64,000 nt of DNA from Antedon mediterranea (lineage: Eukaryota > Echinodermata > Crinoidea > Comatulida > Antedonidae): contig NC_092671.1 in the NCBI RefSeq assembly GCF_964355755.1, forward strand, positions 21,294,001-21,358,000, read 5' to 3'. How positions within the stretch are numbered: the first letter of the stretch is position 1; every line of letters starts with the position of its first letter. The notes beneath the pieces were generated by a model. The model was not told where the DNA came from and did no database searches. It saw nothing but the letters and a program-made list of their open reading frames with translations. The position numbers and the translations under genes were made by a program. Shown here piece after piece: positions 24,501 through 39,530 of the stretch.

Positions 24501-27500
24501 TCGATAACACTTTTCACACAAAAACATCAAAGAGCACAATATAGCTTAATATCGTATTTAAAAACGTTTTAGACCATTTTGAGCATTTCGACAAAACTTT
24601 TTCACACAAAACACCAAAGTGCTTAGAATAGCTTCAAATCGCATTTGGAGACGTTTTAGACCATTTTGTGATTTTCGAAAAAACTTGTTAACATAAAAAC
24701 ATCAAAGGGCTAAGAATAGCTTCAAATCGCATTTGGAGACATTTTAGACCAATTAGTGATTTTCGAAAAAACTTGGTTACACAAAAACATCAAAGTGGTT
24801 AAAATCACATTATAAACCGTTTTAGACCATTTTGAGCATTTCGATAACACTTTTTACACAAAAACATCAAAGTGCTTAGAATAGCTTCAAATCGCATTTG
24901 GAGACGTTTTAGACCATTTTGTGATTTTTGAAAAAAACTTTTTAACATAAAAACACCAAACTGCTAAGAATAGCTTCAAATCGCATATGGAGACAATTTA
25001 GACCATTTTGTGATTTTCGAAAAAACTTGTTAACATAAAAACACCAAAGTGCTTAGAATACCTTCAAATCGCATTTGGAGACGTTTTAGACCATTTTGTG
25101 ATTTTCCAAAAAACTTGTTAACATAAAAACATCAAAGTGTACAGAATAGCTTCAAATCGCATTTGGAGACGTTTTAGACCATTTTGTGATTTTCGAAAAA
25201 ACTTGTTAACATAAAAACACCAAAGTGCTTAGAATAGCTTCAAATCGCATTAGGAGACGTTTTAGACCATTTTGTGATTTTCGAAAAAACTTGTTAACAT
25301 AAAAACACCAAAGTGCTTAGAATAGCTTCAAATCGCATTTGGAGACGTTTTAGACCATTTTGTGATTTTCGAAAAAACTTGTTAACATAAAAACACCAAA
25401 ATGTTTAGAATAGCTTCAAATCACATTTGGAGACGTTTTAGACCATTTTGTGATTTTCGAAAAAACTTGTTAACACAAAAACACCAAAGTGATTAGAATA
25501 GCTTCAAATCGCATTTGGAGACGTTTTAGACCAATTTGTGCATTTCGATGAAACTTGGTTACGCAAAAACATCAAAGTGCTTAAAATCACATTATAAACC
25601 GTTTTAGACCATTTTGAGCATATCGATAACACTTTTCACACAAAAACATCAAAGAGCACAATATAGCTTAATATCTTATTTAAAAACGTTTTAGACCATT
25701 TTGAGCATTTCGACAAAACTTTTTCACACAAAACACCAAAGTGCTTAGAATAGCTTCAAATCGCATTTGGAGACGTTTTAGACCATTTTGTGATTTTCGA
25801 AAAAACTTGTTAACATAAAAACATCAAAGTGCTAAGAATAGCTTCAAATCGCATTTGGAGACATTTTAGACCAATTAGTGATTTTCGAAAAAACTTGGTT
25901 ACACAAAAACATCAAAGTGGTTAAAATCACATTATAAACCGTTTTAGACCATTTTGAGCATTTCGATAACACTTTTCACACAAAAACATCAAAGTGCTTA
26001 GAATAGCTTCAAATCGCATTTGGAGACGTTTTAGACCATTTTGTGATTTTCGAAAAAAACTTTTTAACATAAAAACACCAAACTTCTAAGAATAGCTTCA
26101 AATCGCATATGGAGACAATTTAGACCATTTTGTGATTTTCGAAAAAACTTGTTAACATAAAAACACCAAAGTGCTAAGAATAGCTTCAAATCGCATATGG
26201 AGACAATTTAGACCATTTTGTGATTTTCGAAAAAACTTGTTAACATAAAAACACCAAAGTGCTTAGAATACCTTCAAATCGCATTTGGAGACGTTTAAGA
26301 CCATTTTGTGATTTTCGAAAAAACTTGTTAACATAAAAACACCAAAGTGCTTAGAATAGCTTCAAATCGCATTTGGAGACGTTTTAGACCAATTTGTGAT
26401 TTTCGAAAAAACTTGGTTACACAAAAACATCAAAGTGGATAAAAGCACATTATAAACCGTTTTAGACCATTTTGAGCATTTCGATAACACATTTCACACA
26501 AAAACATCAAAGAGCACAAAATAGCTTAATATCGTATTTAAAAACGTTTTAAACCATTTTGAGCATTTCGACAAAACTTTTTCACACAAAACACCAAAGT
26601 GTTTAGAAAAGCTTCAAATCGCATTTGGAGACGTTTTAGACCATTTTGGGATTTTCGAAAAAACTTGTTAACATAAAAACACCAAAGTGCTTAGAATAGC
26701 TTCAAATCGCATTTGAAGACGTTTTAGACCATTTTGTAATTTTCGAAAAAACTTGTTAACATAAAAACACCAAAATGTTTAGAATAGCTTCAAATCGCAT
26801 TTGGAGACGTTTTAGACCATTTTGTGATTTTCGAAAAAACTTGTTAACACAAAAACACCAAAGTGATTAGAATAGCTTCAAATCGCATTTGGAGACGTTT
26901 TAGACCATTTTGTGATTTTCGAAAAAACTTGTTAACATAAAAACACCAAAGTGATTAGAATAGCTTCAAATCGCATTTGGAGACGTTTTAGACCATTTTG
27001 TGCATTTCGATGAAACTTGGTTACGCAAAAACATCAAAGTAATAATCACATTATAAACAGTTTTAGACCATTTTGAGCATATCGATAAAACTTTTTACAC
27101 AAAACACCAAAGTGCTTAGAATAGCTTCAAATCGCATTTGGAGACGTTTTAGACCATTTTGTGATTTTCGACAAAACTTTTTCACACAAAACACCAAAGT
27201 GCTTAGAATACCTTCAAATCGCATTTGGAGACGTTTTAGACCATTTTGTGATTTTCGAAAAAACTTGTTAACATAAAAACATCAAAGTGTACAGATTAGC
27301 TTCAAATCGCATTTGGAGACGTTTTAGACCATTTTGTGATTTTCGAAAAAACTTGTTAACATAAAAACACCAAAGTGCTTAGAATAGCTTCAAATCGCAT
27401 TAGGAGACGTTTTAGACCATTTTGTTATTTTCGAAAAAACTTGTTAACATAATAACACCAAAATGTTTAGAATAGCTTCAAATCGCATTTGGAGACGTTT

Positions 27501-30500
27501 TAGACCATTTTGTGATTTTCGAAAAAACTTGTTAACATAAAAACACCAAAGTGCTTAGAATACCTTCAAATCGCATTTGGAGACGTTTTAGACCATTTTG
27601 TGATTTTCCAAAAAACTTGTTAACATAAAAACATCAAAGTGTACAGAATAGCTTCAAATCGCATTTGGAGACGTTTTAGACCATTTTGTGATTTTCGAAA
27701 AAACTTGTTAACATAAAAACACCAAAGTGCTTAGAATAGCTTCAAATCGCATTAGGAGACGTTTTAGACCATTTTGTGATTTTCGAAAAAACTTGTTAAC
27801 ATAAAAACACCAAAGTGCTTAGAATAGCTTCAAATCGCATTTGGAGACGTTTTAGACCATTTTGTGATTTTCGAAAAAACTTGTTAACATAAAAACACCA
27901 AAATGTTTAGAATAGCTTCAAATCACATTTGGAGACGTTTTAGACCATTTTGTGATTTTCGAAAAAACTTGTTAACACAAAAACACCAAAGTGATTAGAA
28001 TAGCTTCAAATCGCATTTGGAGACGTTTTAGACCAATTTGTGCATTTCGATGAAACTTGGTTACGCAAAAACATCAAAGTGCTAAAAATCACATTATAAA
28101 CCGTTTTAGACCATTTTGAGAATATCGATAACACTTTTCACACAAAAACATCAAAGAGCACAATATAGCTTAATATCTTATTTAAAAACGTTTTAGACCA
28201 TTTTGAGCATTTCGACAAAACTTTTTCACACAAAACACCAAAGTGCTTAGAATAGCTTCAAATCGCATTTGGAGACGTTTTAGACCATTTTGTGATTTTC
28301 GAAAAAACTTTTTCACACAAAACACCAAAGTGCTTAGAATACCTTCAAATCGCATTTGGAGACGTTTTAGACCATTTTGTGATTTTCGAAAAAACTTGTT
28401 AACATAAAAACATCAAAGTGTACAGAATAGCTTCAAATCGCATTTGGAGACGTTTTAGACCATTTTGTGATTTTCGAAAAAACTTGTTAACATAAAAACA
28501 CCAAAGTGCTTAGAATAGCTTCAAATCGCATTAGGAGACGTTTTAGACCATTTTGTGATTTTCGAAAAAACTTGTTAACACAAAAACACCAAAGTGCTTA
28601 GAATAGCTTCAAATCGCATTTGGAGACGTTTTAGACCATTTTGTGATTTTCGAAAAAACTTGTTAACATTAAAACACCAAAATGTTTAGAATAGCTTCAA
28701 ATCGCATTTGGAGACGTTTTAGACCATTTTGTGATTTTCGAAAAAACTTGTTAACACAAAAACACCAAAGTGATTAGAATAGCTTCAAATCGCATTTGGA
28801 GACGTTTTAGACCATTTTGTGCATTTCGATGAAACTTGGTTACGGAAAAACATCAAAGTGCTTAAAATCACATTATAAACCGTTTTAGACCATTTTGAGC
28901 ATATCGATAACACTTTTCACACAAAAACATCAAAGAGCACAATATAGCTTAATATCGTATTTAAAAACGTTTTAGACCATTTTGAGCATTTCGACAAAAC
29001 TTTTTCACACAAAACACCAAAGTGCTTAGAATAGCTTCAAATCGCATTTGGAGACGTTTTAGACCATTTTGTGATTTTCGAAAAAACTTGTTAACATAAA
29101 AACATCAAAGGGCTAAGAATAGCTTCAAATCGCATTTGGAGACATTTTAGACCAATTAGTGATTTTCGAAAAAACTTGGTTACACAAAAACATCAAAGTG
29201 GTTAAAATCACATTATAAACCGTTTTAGACCATTTTGAGCATTTCGATAACACTTTTCACACAAAAACATCAAAGTGCTTAGAATAGCTTCAAATCGCAT
29301 TTGGAGACGTTTTAGACCATTTTGTGATTTTCGAAAAAAACTTTTTAACATAAAAACACCAAACTGCTAAGAATAGCTTCAAATCGCATATGGAGACAAT
29401 TTAGACCATTTTGTGATTTTCGAAAAAACTTGTTAACATAAAAACACCAAAGTGCTTAGAATACCTTCAAATCGCATTTGGAGACATTTTAGACCATTTT
29501 GTGATTTTCGAAAAAACTTGTTAACATAAAAACATCAAAGTGCTAAGAATAGCTTCCAATCGCATTTGGAGACGTTTTAGACCATTTTGTGATTTTCGAA
29601 AACAACTTGTTAACATAAAAACACCAAAGTGCTTAGAATAGCTTCAAATCGCATTTGGAGACGTTTTAGACCAATTTGTGATTTTCGAAAAAACTTGGTT
29701 ACACAAAAACATCAAAGTGGATAAAATCACATTATAAACCGTTTTAGACCATTTTGAGCATATCGATAACACTTTTCACACAAAAACATCAAAGACCACA
29801 ATATAGCTTAATATCGTATTTAAAAACGTTTTAGACCATTTTGAGCATTTCGACAAAACTTTTTCACACAAAACACCAAAGTGCTTAGAATAGCTTCAAA
29901 TCGCATTTGGAGACGTTTTAGACCATTTTGTGATTTTCGAAAAAACTTGTTAACATAAAAACATCAAAGTGCTAAGAATAGCTTCAAATCGAATTTGGAG
30001 ACATTTTAGACCAATTAGTGATTTTCGAAAAAACTTGGTTACACAAAAACATCAAAGTGGTTAAAATCACATTATAAACCGTTTTAGACCATTTTGAGCA
30101 TTTCGATAACACTTTTCACACAAAAACATCAAAGTGCTTAGAATAGCTTCAAATCGCATTTGGAGACGTTTTAGACCATTTTGTGATTTTCGAAAAAAAC
30201 TTTTTAACATAAAAACACCAAACTGCTAAGAATAGCTTCAAATCGCATATGGAGACAATTTAGACCATTTTGTGATTTTCGAAAAAACTTGTTAACATAA
30301 AAACACCAAAGTGCTTAGAATACCTTCAAATCGCATTTGGAGACATTTTAGACCATTTTGTGATTTTCGAAAAAACTTGTTAACATAAAAACATCAAAGT
30401 GCTAAGAATAGCTTCCAATCGCATTTGGAGACGTTTTAGACTATTTTGTGATTTTCGAAAACAACTTGTTAACATAAAAACACCAAAGTGCTTAGAATAG

Positions 30501-33472
30501 CTTCAAATCGCATTTGGAGACGTTTTAGACCAATTTGTGATTTTCGAAAAAACTTGGTTACACAAAAACATCAAAGTGGATAAAATCACATTATAAACCG
30601 TTTTAGACCATTTTGAGCATTTCGATAACACATTTCACACAAAAACATCAAAGAGCACAAAATAGCTTAATATCGTATTTAAAAACGTTTTAAACCATTT
30701 TGAGCATTTCGACAAAACTTTTTCACACAAAACACCAAAGTGTACAGAATAGCTTCAAATCGCATTTGGAGACGTTTTAGACCATTTTGTGATTTTCGAA
30801 AAAACTTGTTAATATAAAAACACCAAAGTACTTAGAATAGCTTCAAATCGCATTTGGAGACGTTGTAGACCATTTTGTGATTTTCGAAAAAACTTGTTAA
30901 CATAAAAACACCAAAGTTTACAGAATAGCTTCAAATCGCATTTGGAGACGTTTTAGACAATTTTGTGCATTTCGATGAAACTTGGTTACACAAAAACATC
31001 AAAGTGCTTAAAATCACATTATAAACCGTTTTAGACCATTTGAGCATTTCCATAACACTTTTCACACAAAAACATCAAAGGGCACAATATAGCTTAATAT
31101 CCTATTTAAAAACGTTTTAGACCATTTTGAGCATTTCGACAAAACTTTTTCACACAAAACACCAAAGTGCTTAGAATACCTTCAAATCGCATTTGGAGAC
31201 GTTTTAGACCATTTTGTGATTTTCGAAAAAACTTAACATAAAAACATCAAAGTTTACAGAATAGCTTCAAATCGCATTTGGAGACGTTTTAGACAATTTT
31301 GTGATTTTCGAAAAAACTTGTTAACATAAAAACACCAAAGTGCTTAGAATAGCTTCAAATCGCATTGGGAGACGTTTTAGACCATTTTGTGATTTTCGAA
31401 AAAAACTTGTTAACATAAAAACATCAAAGTGTACAGAATAGCTTCAAATCGCATTTGGAGACGTTTTAGACCATTTTGTGATTTTCGAAATAACTTGTTA
31501 ACATAAAAACACCAAAGTGCTTAGAATAGCTTCAAATCGCATTTGGAGACGTTTTAAACCATTTTGTGATTTTCGAAAAAACTTGTTAACATAAAAACAC
31601 CAAAATGTTTAGAATAGCTTCAAATCGCATTTGGAGACGTTTTAGACCATTTTGTGATTTTCGAAAAAACTTGTTAACACAAAAACACCAAAGTGATTAG
31701 AATAGCTTCAAATCGCATTTGGAGACGTTTTAGACCATTTTGTGATTTTCGAAAAAACTTGTTAACATAAAAACACCAAAGTGATTAGAATAGCTTCAAA
31801 TCGCATTTGGAGACGTTTTAGACCATTTTGTGCATTTCTATGAAACTTGGTTACGCAAAAACATCAAAGTGCTTAAAATCACATTATAAACCGTTTTAGA
31901 CCATTTTGAGCATATCGATAACACTTTTTACACAAAACACCAAAGTGCTTAGAATAGCTTCAAATCGCATTTGGAGACGTTTTAGACCATTTTGTGATTT
32001 TCGACAAAACTTTTTCACACAAAACACCAAAGTGCTTAGAATACCTTCAAATCGCATTTGGAGACGTTTTAGACCATTTTGTGATTTTCGAAAAAACTTG
32101 TTAACATAAAAACATCAAAGTGTACAGAATAGCTTCAAATCGCATTTGGAGACGTTTTAGACCATTTTGTGATTTTCGAAAAAACTTGTTAACATAAAAA
32201 CACCAAAGTGCTTAGAATAGCTTCAAATCGCATTAGGAGACGTTTTAGACCATTTTGTGATTTTCGAAAAAACTTGTTAACATAAAAACACCAAAGTGCT
32301 TAGAATAGCTTCAAATCGCATTTGGAGACGTTTTAGACCATTTTGTGATTTTCGAAAAAACTTGTTAACATAAAAACACCAAAGTGCTTAGAATAGCTTC
32401 AAATCGCATTTGGAGACGTTTTAGACAAATTTGTGATTTTCGAAAAAACTTGGTTACACAAAAACATCAAAGTGGTTAAAAGCACATTATAAACCGTTTT
32501 AGACCATTTTGAGCATTTCGATAACACATTTCACACAAAAACATCAAAGAGCACAAAATAGCTTAATATCGTATTTAAAAACGTTTTAAACCATTTTGAG
32601 CATTTCGACAAAACTTTTTCACACAAAACACCAAAGTGTACAGAATAGCTTCAAATCGCATTTGGAGATGTTTTAGACCATTTTGTGATTTTCGAAAAAA
32701 CTTGTTAATATAAAAACACCAAAGTACTTAGAATAGCTTCAAATCGCATTTGGAGACGTTTTAGACCATTTTTTGATTTTCGAAAAAACTTGTTAACATA
32801 AAAACATCAAAGTGCTAAGAATAGCTTCCAATCGCATTTGGAGACATTTTAGACCAATTTGTGATTTTGGAAAAAACTTGGTTACACAAAAACATCAAAG
32901 TGCTTTAAATCACATTATAAACCGTTTTAGACCATTTTGAGCATTTCGATAACACATTTCACAAAAAAACATCAAAGAGCACAAAATAGCTTAATATCGT
33001 ATTTAAAAACGTTTTAAACCATTTTGAGCATTTCGACAAAACTTTTTCACACAAAACACCAAAGTGTTTAGAAAAGCTTCAAATCGCATTTGGAGACGTT
33101 TTAGACCATTTTGGGATTTTCGAAAAAACTTGTTAACATAAAAACACCAAAGTGCTTAGAATAGCTTCAAATCGCATTTGAAGACGTTTTAGACCATTTT
33201 GTAATTTTCGAAAAAACTTGTTAACATAAAAACACCAAAATGTTTAGAATAGCTTCAAATCGCATTTGGAGACGTTTTAGACCATTTTGTGATTTTCGAA
33301 AAAACTTGTTAACACAAAAACACCAAAGTGATTAGAATAGCTTCAAATCGCATTTGGAGACGTTTTAGACCATTTTGTGATTTTCGAAAAAACTTGTTAA
33401 CATAAAAACACCAAAGTGATTAGAATAGCTTCAAATCGCATTTGGAGACGTTTTAGACCATTTTGTGCATTT

Positions 33473-34496
33473 CGATGAAACTTGGTTACGCAAAAACATC
33501 AAAGTAATAATCACATTATAAACAGTTTTAGACCATTTTGAGCATATCGATAAAACTTTTTACACAAAACACCAAAGTGCTTAGAATAGCTTCAAATCGC
33601 ATTTGGAGACGTTTTAGACCATTTTGTGATTTTCGTCAAAACTTTTTCACACAAAACACCAAAGTGCTTAGAATACCTTCAAATCGCATTTGGAGACGTT
33701 TTAGACCATTTTGTGATTTTCGAAAAAACTTGTTAACATAAAAACATCAAAGTGTACAGATTAGCTTCAAATCGCATTTGGAGACGTTTTAGACCATTTT
33801 GTGATTTTCGAAAAAACTTGTTAACATAAAAACACCAAAGTGCTTAGAATAGCTTCAAATCGCATTGGGAGACGTTTTAGACCATTTTGTTATTTTCGAA
33901 AAAACTTGTTAACACAAAAACACCAAAGTGATTAGAATAGCTTCAAATCGCATTTGGAGACGTTTTAGACCATTTTGTGATTTTCGATGAAACTTGGTTA
34001 CGCAAAAACATCAAAGTAATAATCACATTATAAACAGTTTTAGACCATTTTGAGCATATCGATAAAACTTTTTACACAAAACACCAAAGTGCTTAGAATA
34101 GCTTCAAATCGCATTTGGAGACGTTTTAGACCATTTTGTGATTTTCGTCAAAACTTTTTCACACAAAACACCAAAGTGCTTAGAATACCTTCAAATCGCA
34201 TTTGGAGACGTTTTAGACCATTTTGTGATTTTCGAAAAAACTTGTTAACATAAAAACATCAAAGTGTACAGATTAGCTTCAAATCGCATTTGGAGACGTT
34301 TTAGACCATTTTGTGATTTTCGAAAAAACTTGTTAACATAAAAACACCAAAGTGCTTAGAATAGCTTCAAATCGCATTGGGAGACGTTTTAGACCATTTT
34401 GTTATTTTCGAAAAAACTTGTTAACATAAAAACACCAAAATGTTTAGAATAGCTTCAAATCGCATTTGTAGACGTTTTATACCATTTTGTGATTTT
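33473..34496 (+). repeat. 512-bp tandem duplication
   Basis: A block starting near 33473 is repeated 512 bp later near 33985. Both copies carry the private variant ttttcgtcaaaac (near 33632 and 34144), where other blocks read ttttcgacaaaac. The second copy begins with a hybrid, gtgattttcgatgaaac, which joins the canonical gtgattttcg to the start of a tgcatttcgatgaaac unit. The first copy loses the match at about 33915. Confidence 0.8.
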
Positions 34497-34980
34497 CGAA
34501 AAAACTTGTTATTACAAAAACACCAAAGTGATTAGAATAGCTTCAAATCGCATTTGGAGACGTTTTAGACCATTTTGTGCATTTCGATGAAACTTGGTTA
34601 CGCAAAAACATCAAAGTGCTTAAAATCACATTATAAACCGTTTTAGACCATTTTGAGCATATCGATAACACTTTTCACACAAAAACATCAAAGAGCACAA
34701 TATAGCTTAATATCGTATTTAAAAACGTTTTAGACCATTTTGAGCAATTCGACAAAACTTTTTCACACAAAACACCAAAGTGCTTAGAATAGCTTCAAAT
34801 CGCATTTGGAGACGTTTTAGACCATTTTGTGATTTTCGAAAAAACTTGTTAACATAAAAACATCAAAGGGCTAAGAATAGCTTCAAATCGCATTTGGAGA
34901 CATTTTAGACCAATTAGTGATTTTCGAAAAAACTTGGTTACACAAAAACATCAAAGTGGTTAAAATCACATTATAAACCG

Positions 34981-35760
34981 TTTTAGACCATTTTGAGCAT
35001 ATCGATAAAATTTTTTACACAAAAACATCAAAGAGCACAAAATAGCTTAATATCGTATTTAAAACCGTGTTAGACCATTTTGAGCATTTCGATAACACTT
35101 TTCACACAAAAACATCAAAGAGCATAAAATAGGTTAATATCGTATTTAAAAACGTTTTAGACCATTTTGAGCATTTCGATGAAACTTGGTTACGCAAAAA
35201 CATCAAAGTGCTTAAAATCACATTATAAACCGTTTTAGACCATTTTGAGCATATCGATAAAATTTTTTACACAAAAACATCAAAGAGCACAAAATAGCTT
35301 AATATCGTATTTGGAAACGTTTTAGAACATTTTGTGAATTTCGAAAAAACTTGTTAACATAAAACACCAAAGTGTACAGAATAGCTTCAAATCGCATTTG
35401 GAGACATTTTAGACCAATTTGTGATTTTCGAAAAAACTTGTTAACATAAAAACACCAAAGTGCTAAGAATAGCTTCAAATCGCATTTGGAGACATTTTAG
35501 ACCAATTTGTGATTTTCGAAAAAACTTGGTTACACAAAAACATCAAAGTGCTTAAAATCACATTATAAAACCGTTTTAGACCATTTTGAGCATTTCGATA
35601 ACACTTTTCACACAAAAACATCAAAGAGCATAAAATAGGTTAATATCGTATTTAAAAACGTTTTAGACCATTTTGAGCATTTCGACAAAACTTTTTCACA
35701 CAAAACACCAAAGTGTACAGAATAGCTTAATATCGTATTTAAAAACGTTTTAGACCATTT
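34981..35760 (+). repeat. Diverged, less homogenised satellite patch
   Basis: Monomers here are mixtures not seen elsewhere: gataaaattttttacac, a type C unit with cgtgttagacc, units with gcataaaataggttaata (near 35123 and 35626), and one joining atatcgtatttgg to aaacgttttagaac and gtgaatttcg. Several type B and C units follow each other without the usual long run of canonical monomers. The patch does not belong to the major duplicated blocks. It may be an older remnant or a product of repeated unequal exchange. Confidence 0.65.
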
Positions 35761-38700
35761 TGTGATTTTCGAAAAAACTTGTTAACATAAAAACACCAAA
35801 GTGCTTACAATAGCTTCAAATCGCATTAGGAGACGTTTTAGACCATTTTGTGATTTTCGAAAAAACTTGTTAACATAAAAACATCAAAGTGTACAGAATA
35901 GCTTCAAATCGCATTTGGAGACGTTTTAGACCATTTTGTGATTTTCGAAAAAAACTTGTTAACATAAAAACACCAAAGTGCTTAGAATAGCTTCAAATCG
36001 CATTTGGAGACGTTTTAGACCATTTTGTGATTTTCGAAAAAACTTGTTAATATAAAAACACCAAAGTACTTAGAATAGCTTCAAATCGCATTTGGAGACG
36101 TTTTAAACCATTTTGTGATTTTCGAAAAAACTTGTTAACATAAAAACACCAAAATGTTTAGAATAGCTTCAAATCGCATTTGGAGACGTTTTAGACCATT
36201 TTGTGATTTTCGAAAAAACTTGTTAACACAAAAACACCAAAGTGATTAGAATAGCTTCAAATCGCATTTGGAGACGTTTTAGACCATTTTGTGATTTTCG
36301 AAAAAACTTGTTAACATAAAAACACCAAAGTGATTAGAATAGCTTCAAATCGCATTTGGAGACGTTTTAGACCATTTTGTGATTTTCGAAAAAACTTGTT
36401 AACATAAAAACACCAAAGTGATTAGAATAGCTTCAAATCGCATTTGGAGACGTTTTAGACCATTTTGTGCATTTCGATGAAACTTGGTTACGCAAAAACA
36501 TCAATGTGCTTAAAATCACATTATAAACCGTTTTAGACCATTTTGAGCATATCCATAAAACTTTTTACACAAAACACCAAAGTGCTTAGAATAGCTTCAA
36601 ATCGCATTTGGAGACGTTTTAGACCATTTTGTGATTTTCGACAAAACTTTTTCACACAAAACACCAAAGTGCTTAGAATACCTTCAAATCGCATTTGGAG
36701 ACGTTTTAGACCATTTTGTGATTTTCGAAAAAACTTGTTAACATAAAAACATCAAAGTGTACAGAATAGCTTCAAATCGCATTTGGAGACGTTTTAGACC
36801 ATTTTGTGATTTTCGAAAAAACTTGTTAACATAAAAACACCAAAGTGCTTAGAATAGCTTCAAATCGCATTAGGAGACGTTTTAGACCATTTTGTGATTT
36901 TCGAAAAAACTTGTTAACATAAAAACACCAAAGTGCTTAGAATAGCTTCAAATCGCATTTGGAGACGTTTTAGACCATTTTGTGATTTTCGAAAAAACTT
37001 GTTAACATAAAAACACCAAAATGTTTAGAATAGCTTCAAATCGCATTTGGAGACGTTTTAGACCATTTTGTGATTTTCGAAAAAACTTGTTAACACAAAA
37101 ACACCAAAGTGATTAGAATAGCTTCAAATCGCATTTGGAGACGTTTTAGACCATTTTGTGCATTTCGATGAAACTTGGTTACGCAAAAACATCAAAGTGC
37201 TTAAAATCACATTATAAACCGTTTTAGACCATTTTGAGCATATCGATAACACTTTTCACACAAAAACATCAAAGAGCACAATATAGCTTAATATCGTATT
37301 TAAAAACGTTTTAGACCATTTTGAGCATTTCGACAAAACTTTTTCACACAAAACACCAAAGTGCTTAGAATAGCTTCAAATCGCATTTGGAGACGTTTTA
37401 GACCATTTTGTGATTTTCGAAAAAACTTGTTAACATAAAAACATCAAAGTGCTAAGAATAGTTTCAAATCGAATTTGGAGACATTTTAGACCAATTAGTG
37501 ATTTTCGAAAAAACTTGGTTACACAAAAACATCAAAGTGGTTAAAATCACATTATAAACCGTTTTAGACCATTTTGAGCATTTCGATAACACTTTTCACA
37601 CAAAAACATCAAAGTGCTTAGAATAGCTTCAAATCGCATTTGGAGACGTTTTAGACCATTTTGTGATTTTCGAAAAAAACTTTTTAACATAAAAACACCA
37701 AACTGCTAAGAATAGCTTCAAATCGCATATGGAGACAATTTAGACCATTTTGTGATTTTCGAAAAAACTTGTTAACATAAAAACACCAAAGTGCTTAGAA
37801 TACCTTAAAATCGCATTTGGAGACATTTTAGACCATTTTGTGATTTTTTTAAAAAACTTGTTAACATAAAAACATCAAAGTGCTAAGAATAGCTTCCAAT
37901 CGCATTTGTAGACGTTTTAGACCATTTTGTGATTTTCGAAAACAACTTGTTAACATAAAAACACCAAAGTGCTTAGAATAGCTTCAAATCGCATTTGGAG
38001 ACGTTTTAGACCATTTTGTGATTTTCGAAAAAACTTGTTAACATAAAAACATCAAAGTGCTAAGAATAGCTTCAAATCGAATTTGGAGACATTTTAGACC
38101 AATTAGTGATTTTCGAAAAAACTTGGTTACACAAAAACATCAAAGTGGTTAAAATCACATTATAAACCGTTTTAGACCATTTTGAGCATTTCGATAACAC
38201 TTTTCACACAAAAACATCAAAGTGCTTAGAATAGCTTCAAATCGCATTTGGAGACGTTTTAGACCATTTTGTGATTTTCGAAAAAAACTTTTTAACATAA
38301 AAACACCAAACTGCTAAGAATAGCTTCAAATCGCATATGGAGACAATTTAGACCATTTTGTGATTTTCGAAAAAACTTGTTAACATAAAAACACCAAAGT
38401 GCTTAGAATACCTTCAAATCGCATTTGGAGACATTTTAGACCATTTTGTGATTTTCGAAAAAACTTGTTAACATAAAAACATCAAAGTGCTAAGAATAGC
38501 TTCCAATCGCATTTGGAGACGTTTTAGACCATTTTGTGATTTTCGAAAAAACTTGTTAACATAAAAACACCAAAGTGATTAGAATAGCTTCAAATCGCAT
38601 TTGGAGACGTTTTAGACCATTTTGTGCATTTCGATGAAACTTGGTTACGCAAAAACATCAAAGTGCTTAAAATCACATTATAAACCGTTTTAGACCATTT

Positions 38701-39453
38701 TGAGCATATCGATAACACTTTTTACACAAAACACCAAAGTGCTTAGAATAGCTTCAAATCGCATTTGGAGACGTTTTAGACCATTTTGTGATTTTCGACA
38801 AAACTTTTTCACACAAAACACCAAAGTGCTTAGAATACCTTCAAATCGCATTTGGAGACGTTTTAGACCATTTTGTGATTTTCGAAAAAACTTGTTAACA
38901 TAAAAACATCAAAGTGTACAGAATAGCTTCAAATCGCATTTGGAGACGTTTTAGACCATTTTGTGATTTTCGAAAAAACTTGTTAACATAAAAACACCAA
39001 AGTGCTTAGAATAGCTTCAAATCGCATTTGGAGACGTTTTAGACCATTTTGTGATTTTCGAAAAAACTTGTTAACATAAAAGCACCAAAGTGCTTAGAAT
39101 AGCTTCAAATCGCATTAGGAGACGTTTTAGACCATTTTGTGATTTTCGAAAAAACTTGTTAACATAAAAACACCAAAGTGCTTAGAATAGCTTCAAATCG
39201 CATTTGGAGACGTTTTAGACCATTTTGTGATTTTCGAAAAAACTTGTTAACATAAAAAAAACAAAGTTCTTAAAATAGCTTCAAATCGCATTTGGAGACG
39301 TTTTAGACCATTTTGTGATTTTCGAAAAAACCTGTTAACATAAAAACACCAAAGTGTTTAGAAAAGCTTCAAATCGCATTTGGAGACGTTTTAGACCATT
39401 TTGGGATTTTCGAAAAAACTTGTTAACATAAAAACACCAAAGTGCTTAGAATA

Positions 39454-39530
39454 TGGCCGAGCGGTTAAGGCAGGGGCGCCGTTTATCGTACCTAAAGAGC
39501 CAACAACAACATCGGCAAGGGTTCGAGGCC
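39454..39530 (+). promoter_or_regulatory. Internal Pol III promoter (A box + B box), SINE copy 3
   Basis: Both boxes are unchanged from copy 1 and fully match the A and B box consensus sequences. Confidence 0.8.

Larger units (their letters stand above)
7470..24900 (+). repeat. Large super-repeat, copy 1 (about 17 kb; limits approximate)
   Basis: This stretch matches 37.7-54.9 kb block by block. The offset is 30200 around the SINE (9254 to 39454), 27076 from about 14.1 to 18.4 kb, 27855 from about 18.4 to 22.1 kb, and about 29743-29831 from 22.1 kb on. Each change of offset corresponds to a whole unit gained or lost: the 2948-bp tandem copy here, a 176-bp (two-monomer) difference near 13.9/41.2 kb, a 779-bp duplication and a 1976-bp duplication in the other copy, and an 88-bp loss near 52.5 kb. 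Boundaries are read by eye and may be off by several hundred bases. Confidence 0.7.
12555..39453 (+). repeat. Satellite array, segment 3 (between SINE copies 2 and 3)
   Basis: About 27 kb of uninterrupted satellite made of duplicated blocks. Landmarks show nested periods: 6246, 16377 and 27073 carry the same composite block (offsets 10131 and 10696), and the marker ccaaacttct is found at 15382 and 26078. Near 18.56-19.68 kb there is a block of about 1122 bp that is missing from the matching place near 29.25 kb. No gene or foreign insert was seen. An empty version of the SINE site lies at 22729-22732. Confidence 0.95.

Noticed and set aside
34981-35760. A separate mobile element in the diverged patch
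   Set aside because: All of the sequence can still be aligned to monomer types A, B or C; no foreign segment, terminal repeat or tail is present.
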